DNA of 64,000 nt, from positions 236,407,512-236,471,511 of the forward strand of contig CM060846.1 of assembly GCA_030762175.1 (NCBI GenBank). Direction: 5' to 3'. Shown piece after piece: positions 59,089 to 64,000 of this stretch. Within the stretch, counting starts at the first letter, position 1. The number at the start of each line of letters is the position of its first letter. Below the pieces are notes generated by a model. The model worked only from the letters and a program-made list of their open reading frames with translations. It was not told where the DNA came from and made no database searches. The DNA is from Metallyticus violacea (Eukaryota > Arthropoda > Insecta > Mantodea > Metallyticidae). Both the position numbers and the translations under genes were made by a program.

Positions 59089-60371
59089 CAAGGGTAGGTC
59101 TATAGGTTTCCAGCCTTGCCAATAAGGATTATCGCCTTCACAAAATACTTATCTGGTGTCATACCTTATCTGTTAAGTAAATAATTTCAGCTGTAACTTC
59201 AGCTCCACTTTGTTCAGTTGTTCAGATATAGTTGCATAAAGAAAACTATGTGTACAAGATTGTGATATGTTCAAAATGGAGTATCCAGCTGTTATTAAGT
59301 TCTTCACAAAAGAAGGACTTACTCCAAATGAAAATAAATCTGCAATTGGATGGTGTATATGGGGAAGCATCCCCCTCATATTCTACCATAAAAGAATGGG
59401 CCAAACTTTTTCGAATGGGTTGAGAAAGTATTGGAGATGAAGAGCATACAGGTTGGCCCTTGGAGGTGCTGAAAACATTGCTCTTGTGGAAGCAGAAGTT
59501 ATAGAAGATTGTTGGCTCAAAGTTTCAGAAATACTAGCAAGTTTGGGCCTTTCTAAAACAACAGTCCTTTGAATTATTCATGAACATTTAAACATGAATA
59601 AGGTAAGTGTGAGATGGGTGCCTAGACTTCTTTCCTCAGTTCAAAAGCAGTCAGTCATCTGTTGTCAGGCATTTTTGGAGAGTCATGTGCTGTGTCAAGG
59701 TTCTGTAAACCATTGTCAAAGGAGATGAAACTGTGATCCTCTACTATGACCCCTTGTCCAAAAGAGAATCAATGGAGTTGGTTAAACCAAGCGAAGCATC
59801 AACTCTAAAGGCCAAGGCTACTCAGTCAACCAAGAAGACCAAGGCCACAATCTGTTGGGACTGTGAAGGAATATCCTTCATTGACTTCAAGGAGGGGAAC
59901 ACCACAGTAAATGGAGAGTAGTATGCTGGCCTACTGCACAGACCATGTGATTCCATCAAAGAGAAAAGGTGAGGAAAACTGAATGGTGGCGTGCACCTTC
60001 TTCACAACAATATGTTTGCACACACAGTTCTTGTTGCAAAGGAAGCTGTGAAGAAATGTGGCTTCAAGGAGATCGACCATCTATCCTACAGTCCAGATCC
60101 AGCTCCCAGTGACTATTTCCTCTTCTGAAAACTCAAGAAGGACCTTCAAGGAAGAAAATTTAAGCGTGACGAAGAAGTGATGGATGCTGTTTTGGCGCAT
60201 TTTGCAGACAAAACTTCTGACTCTTGGGGGGGGGGGGATTGAAATGTTATTTCAAAAATGTGAGAAGTGTATTTACAATAAAGACTAACTATATTGAAAA
60301 GTGAAACAAAGTTTTTGTCTTTATCATATCTAGAAAATAATTGGGCCAGAAACTTAATGGACCTACCCTCG
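59089..60371 (+). mobile_element. mariner transposon, complete ends, inactive transposase
   Basis: The left end CAAGGGTAGGTCTATAGGTT and the inverted right end CGAGGGTAGGTCCATTAAGT pair as terminal repeats. TA dinucleotides flank it at 59087-59088 and 60372-60373. The 1283-bp length is normal for mariner. The plus strand encodes the transposase: an HTH region with 'STIKEWAKLFRMG' (59350-59420), 'VILYYDPLSKRESMEL' with the first catalytic Asp (59730-59780), the second block 'HNNMFAHTVL' near 60005 where the Asp of the usual HDN is Asn, and 'LSYSPDPAPSDYFLF' with the third Asp near 60090. Stops and frameshifts make it inactive. It inserted next to the end of another transposon. Confidence 0.88.
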
Positions 60372-60373
60372 TA

Positions 60374-60984
60374 TATACAGGATGTTTCCAAGCTGATGAT
60401 ACAAACTTTCAGGGATGATGGAGAAGGGAAAATGCATCAATTTAAGATCAAGAATCCTGGTCTGAAAATGACAAGAGTTGAAAGTTATAAATGAAATTTG
60501 TTATGTTTAATACCTTTAGTTATCTGTAAAACTTTCACAGAATGCTATATTCACAACAAATGTTTCAAGTGGCATCCCCAGCTTCAATGCAGGCATGACA
60601 TCATCACACAAAGTTTCATTATACCCATTTGAATAGCCCTGGTGTCATTTGGACAATGTAACAGGCAGCGAGAACTATTGGGATCCTCTTCAGTCTTGAA
60701 TGGTGTCTTGCACATAAGATTTTTCATATAACCTCACAAGAAGAAATATAGTGGGTCCAGATTAGGTGAGCAAACTAGCCATGAAACAGGATCCCCTGTC
60801 AGCAGGAGGTCAAAGTATGCACTTTCTGACGATAGTAGTTTCTCATATTCTACTGTTACATGTATCCCACAACAATGTTGGCTTATAACTTTCGACTCCA
60901 TCATTTTAGGTTCTCATATTCTACTGTTACATAATATCCCACAACAATGTGGGCTTATAACTTTCGACTCCACCATTTCTGGAT
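60374..60984 (-). pseudogene. mariner-superfamily transposase, C-terminal relic with terminal sequence
   Basis: Minus-strand frames between 60860 and 60480 give 'LPNLDPLYFFL' and 'GYMKNLMCKT', then 'CIEAGDA', matching the 'SPDLNPLDFFLWGymKnLVY.TP' and 'C.eA.GghFEHLL' end blocks of a widespread arthropod family. The sequence at 60374-60490, 'atacaggatgtttccaagctgatg', recurs inverted at 60960-61075, so it may be the element's end. Its other end was displaced by the mariner insertion. Heavily degraded. Confidence 0.5.
60839..60984. repeat. tandem duplication of ~73 bp
   Basis: 'ttctcatattctactgttacat..atcccacaacaatg' to 'ataactttcgactcca.catttt' occurs twice in a row, at about 60839-60911 and 60912-60984, with few differences. 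Confidence 0.88.
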
Positions 60985-61137
60985 CAAGGTTCCTGGTCTC
61001 AAATTGATACATTTGCTCTTCTCCATCATTCCTGAAAGTTTGTATCATCAGCTCCGAAACATCCTGTATAACAGACATTTCAAACCCATGCATACATATA
61101 CACAAATTAGAGTATATTAAATTGTTCAAAAGCTTAC

Positions 61138-61330
61138 CATGTGCAAGATGGAGGCGCACCATTGCCATGATAAAATTTTCAGCTGAAATTTCATGGTCTC
61201 TGGCAAATCGCAATACAAGGCATTCTAGCACTTTGTTGCTAGCAGTACTACCAGCCTCCCAAAGTAGTGGTCGAAGATTATAACTGCTGGTACGGTGATG
61301 ACCACTTCTGTCGTACTTTTGAAAGGCCAT
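61138..61330 (-). CDS. calpain-like gene, penta-EF-hand exon
   Basis: The minus strand shows acceptor 'ttggtttgaagcag' before 61330 and donor 'CATG|GTAAGC' after 61138. The 193-bp exon (phase 0 in, phase 1 out) encodes 'MAFQKYDRSG', '..SSYNLRPLLWEAG..SNKVLECLVLRFARD', '..ISAENFIMAMVRLHLAH'. This matches the calpain C-terminal penta-EF-hand pattern 'F.kYD..rSG...sY.lR..L.eAG....NkvL..Lv.Rya....i....Fi....RL'. The first Ca-binding loop has 'SGHHRTSS' and is not canonical, so calcium binding there may be weak. Calpains are intracellular cysteine proteases; the catalytic exons would lie upstream, outside the window. No start codon is implied by the first ATG. Confidence 0.85.
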
Positions 61331-61699
61331 CTGCTTCAAACCAAAGTCAGAAAAATTATGTTATATATTATCATTTATTTAATCAAATATTAGCATACAT
61401 AAACATTTTAAGATAGGCCACTGAAAAAATGACCATGATAAAATAAGTCACATTTTACCATCAACTGACACACTGGGTGAGTTGTTGTTTTGCTTCATAA
61501 ATCACATCAATAATTAAATTTTGACAATAATTTAAAGTATAAAACATGTGATTTATAGATATATGTGCTTGACAGCATCAAGTAAATAAATGTAATTGAA
61601 GAGAGATAAAACTACACTGTTTTCAAATGGATGTTCATCTACTAGAGCAAGGCAGTGGCAGTGGAGAAGCATGTCATACTAAGTGGTTCCTCTGAACTT

Positions 61700-62850
61700 T
61701 AGTGTACCCACCTAAGGTAGTTGATGCACTGTCTTTTAGCGATTTAGAAGTTCTTAAGCTGATAAGGCATGAAACAAAATGGTTTTTGCTTTATTTGTAT
61801 GTTAGTACTGCTTTAATGCCATATATATTTAAGAACACACAATTTCCTGTGGTTGATGCATATTTGAAAAAAACTCTTATAGAAAAGCAAGATGGTGATT
61901 TAAAGAAAATTCCCAGATGTTCCTGCATCTCACAGATGTACTGTTCATAATCTTGTAGATAGATTTAGGAAAGCAAGATCTGTTCTCATCAAGAAATCAA
62001 ATGTAAACCAATGTGTGCTTGATAAAATTTAAGGAAAGTTGGAACAAAATCAAAAGAAATTTCTGCAAAGGCTTGCACATGAAACAGGAATTTTGCCATC
62101 AGTGGCATGGAATATTACTGGACTTTTAAAATTGAAACTGTATAAGAAATTATTATTCAGGATTTAAAGTGACATGTTAATTTATATACAGTAAATTTCT
62201 TAAAATTACATTTTTGATAAATAAGGAATGACTTTAAAGACCAAAATTTAATTTTTTTAATGAACAAAGCATGGGTCCATTTAAATGGTCATGTAGTGAC
62301 ACAGAACAAAAGATACTGGAGTAGAGAAAAACCTCATTTTATACACAAAATACCATTACATGGGCAAAAAATTGGTATATGGTGCACAGTGAATGCCTAT
62401 ATTCCTGTTTAATGAAAGTAGATACCGTAAAGGTGCAGAGATATAGAATAAACATAATCACACCATTCTTTGAGGAATTATCAAATATTAAATATAAATG
62501 TGAATTTTTTTCAACAAAAGTATGTTACTGCACATATGACTTGATCTCTCATTAGCCTTAATTGAGGAAATTTTTGAGGGTGGGGTCACTAGTAAGGGAT
62601 TACAGCCAACATGGTCCCCAGATCTTACCATATGAGATTTCTATTTTAGGGGAACTTGAAAAGTAATGTGTATCAGAATAACTGACATATATTGCAAGAA
62701 TTGAAACACATTATAAGAAAAGTAATTTCAAAAGAAGAATTAATGTATGTGAATGAAATTATTTTTAAAGGTGTGAGAGATGTTTGGTGGCACATAAACA
62801 TAATTTCCAACATGTACTATGACAAAGGTAGGTGGCTATTGTAATTGAGC
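61700..62850 (+). pseudogene. mariner-superfamily transposase, long degenerate copy
   Basis: Plus frames in order: 'HNLVDRFRKARSVLIKKSN' near 61950; 'LQRLAHETGILPSVAWNITGLLKLKLYKKLL' pieces near 62065-62150, an HTH block normally read 'RRLAxETGvS.ssAwRatklLkLrPYK'. Then 'HFIHKIPLHGQKIGIWCTV' near 62335-62390, and 'SKGLQPTWSPDLT' near 62600 with 'GNLKS.VYQNN' and 'EELMYVNE' after it. Frameshifts separate the blocks and the catalytic residues are partly lost. No terminal repeats were found. Confidence 0.58.
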
Positions 62851-64000
62851 TGGCAGGCAGTATGCTTCAAGTCACCATGTGAACAACATTCCAATGGATA
62901 AATACTCATTTGAAACACTGTGTATGTGACTGATAAAATGATAATTTATTATACATGACTACAAAAGTTGGAAGGCAATAAAATGTATGGGCATGCCATA
63001 GATATTTTGTATGGATAAGCTCTAAAGCTGTCTCGTGGTTAATAAGTTGAAGAGGAAAGATTACAAATATATTTTATCAAAGTTAATTCTGGATTGTACT
63101 AAAAATGTTTACATAAATCATTAACATGAAGATGAACTGTGCCAATAAAAGTTCAATTAAAAGCATTAGGTAAGCTGCACTATCCTATCTTGCTGTAAAT
63201 GCATGCCCCTGATAGAATGAATTGTTGCCAGTGCTTATACCAGAAGGAGAATTACATAATACCTACTCCATTTCCATTTATCATATTACTCTAAAAGGTT
63301 GTCTTGTTTTTTCTATAGAATGAATGGACAGCAGTTCTTGCCAAAATGTTGAAGCATGCACTGCTACACTTGTTCAATGAACAGAAATGTAGCTATTCTG
63401 ATATTGGTTTTTCTATTGAGGGACATTGCAATGAACAAATTTCCCACATATTTCTGTCTTGTTTTAGCATAGATTTCAACATAATTTCTCTTTTAGAAGT
63501 TCCTTGAACCTAATTCAAGTCCTTATAGATCATATAAAAACATAATACTGAAAAAGTTAGACTCCATAATAAATTATTAGCATTGCATATGCCCACTACT
63601 ACCAGAAAAAAATTCATGGATAATCACATTAAAATTTATCATTGCTTAAGAATGCTTTCAGTAATTCCAGTAGTAATAAACATTTGATCAAATCATGGAA
63701 TAAACACAGTTTTTCTCTTCATTTAACAACATTTATATTAAACAAAATGTTATTATCTTTGAATGAAGTTATATCCCAACCTAGGTGCTGCTATTGCTGT
63801 GTTGAACATAACATTCTGGATAGGTTCATTTTGCTACTTAGTAACAGTAAGTTGCTAACTTACTGCTGACATCAGATTGATATAATACTGCCATATATTT
63901 AGATTCCAAGTACACAAATGCATATCAGTATCTCAGAAGTCCACTTTAGAAAGAATTGCAGACTATCATCAATATCACTGGAATACATGAAACTGTATTA
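62851..64000. other. no recognised gene or element
   Basis: AT-rich sequence. No minus-strand exon of the calpain-like gene was recognised here, so its next exon is probably beyond the window or within an unrecognised short stretch. Confidence 0.35.

Noticed and set aside
63318..63505. plus-strand exon-like segment after 'ttttttctatag'
   Set aside because: An open frame follows an acceptor-like site, but there is no donor, no family signal and no partner exon.
1..64000. CRISPR arrays, rRNA, attachment sites
   Set aside because: None seen; tandem repeats lack spacer structure and the DNA is eukaryotic.

Overview
This is eukaryotic genomic DNA from an invertebrate animal, probably an arthropod; I cannot name the species. 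The support is spliced exons with GT-AG borders, two families of tRNA-derived SINEs, many decayed LINEs, Penelope-like elements with GIY-YIG endonucleases, and hAT, piggyBac and mariner relics. There are no bacterial-type operons, rRNA genes, confident tRNA genes or CRISPR arrays. By eye, the first ~12 kb and the LINE at 31.4-36.9 kb are much less AT-rich than the rest.

Region 1 (1-2.6 kb, minus strand) is a decayed piece of a Maverick/Polinton or adintovirus-like DNA element. It holds the N-terminal part of a protein-primed family B DNA polymerase, a small basic pX/pVI-like protein and an F54H12.2-like capsid protein that runs off the left edge. All are broken by stops and frameshifts. Region 2 (2.6-6.6 kb) holds a cysteine-rich ORF, a ~115-121 bp tandem array, a plausible core promoter with two TTACGTCA sites, several splice-like borders and a 305-residue orphan ORF. 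That ORF has a CREB-like leucine-zipper segment and is followed by AATAAA. It is the most gene-like unassigned unit here. Region 3 (6.6-12.5 kb) is a coiled-coil ORF, a Jockey-type ORF1, and a Jockey-like endonuclease/RT element split by a SINE and by another LINE's 3' tail. Region 4 (13.3-17.8 kb) is an hAT transposase scattered by nested insertions.

Region 5 (22.2 kb to beyond 61.3 kb, minus strand) is the 3' end of a host calpain-like gene. Exons at 61330-61138, 38584-38529 and 22628-22602 join in phase across introns of 22.5 and 15.9 kb and encode the C-terminal penta-EF-hand domain. The introns are packed with elements: CR1-like LINEs, a long LINE with ORF1, endonuclease, RT and RNase H, piggyBac, a TA-flanked MITE, a LINE with a 2A-like NPGP motif, a Penelope-like element with inverted arms, and a complete but dead mariner. 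Other mariner-superfamily relics flank the 61-kb exon.

Apart from the calpain gene and possibly the zipper ORF, nothing here looks like a functioning gene. Most mobile-element ORFs carry many stops and frameshifts. Boundaries without target-site duplications are approximate. Family calls are from motif recognition, not searches.
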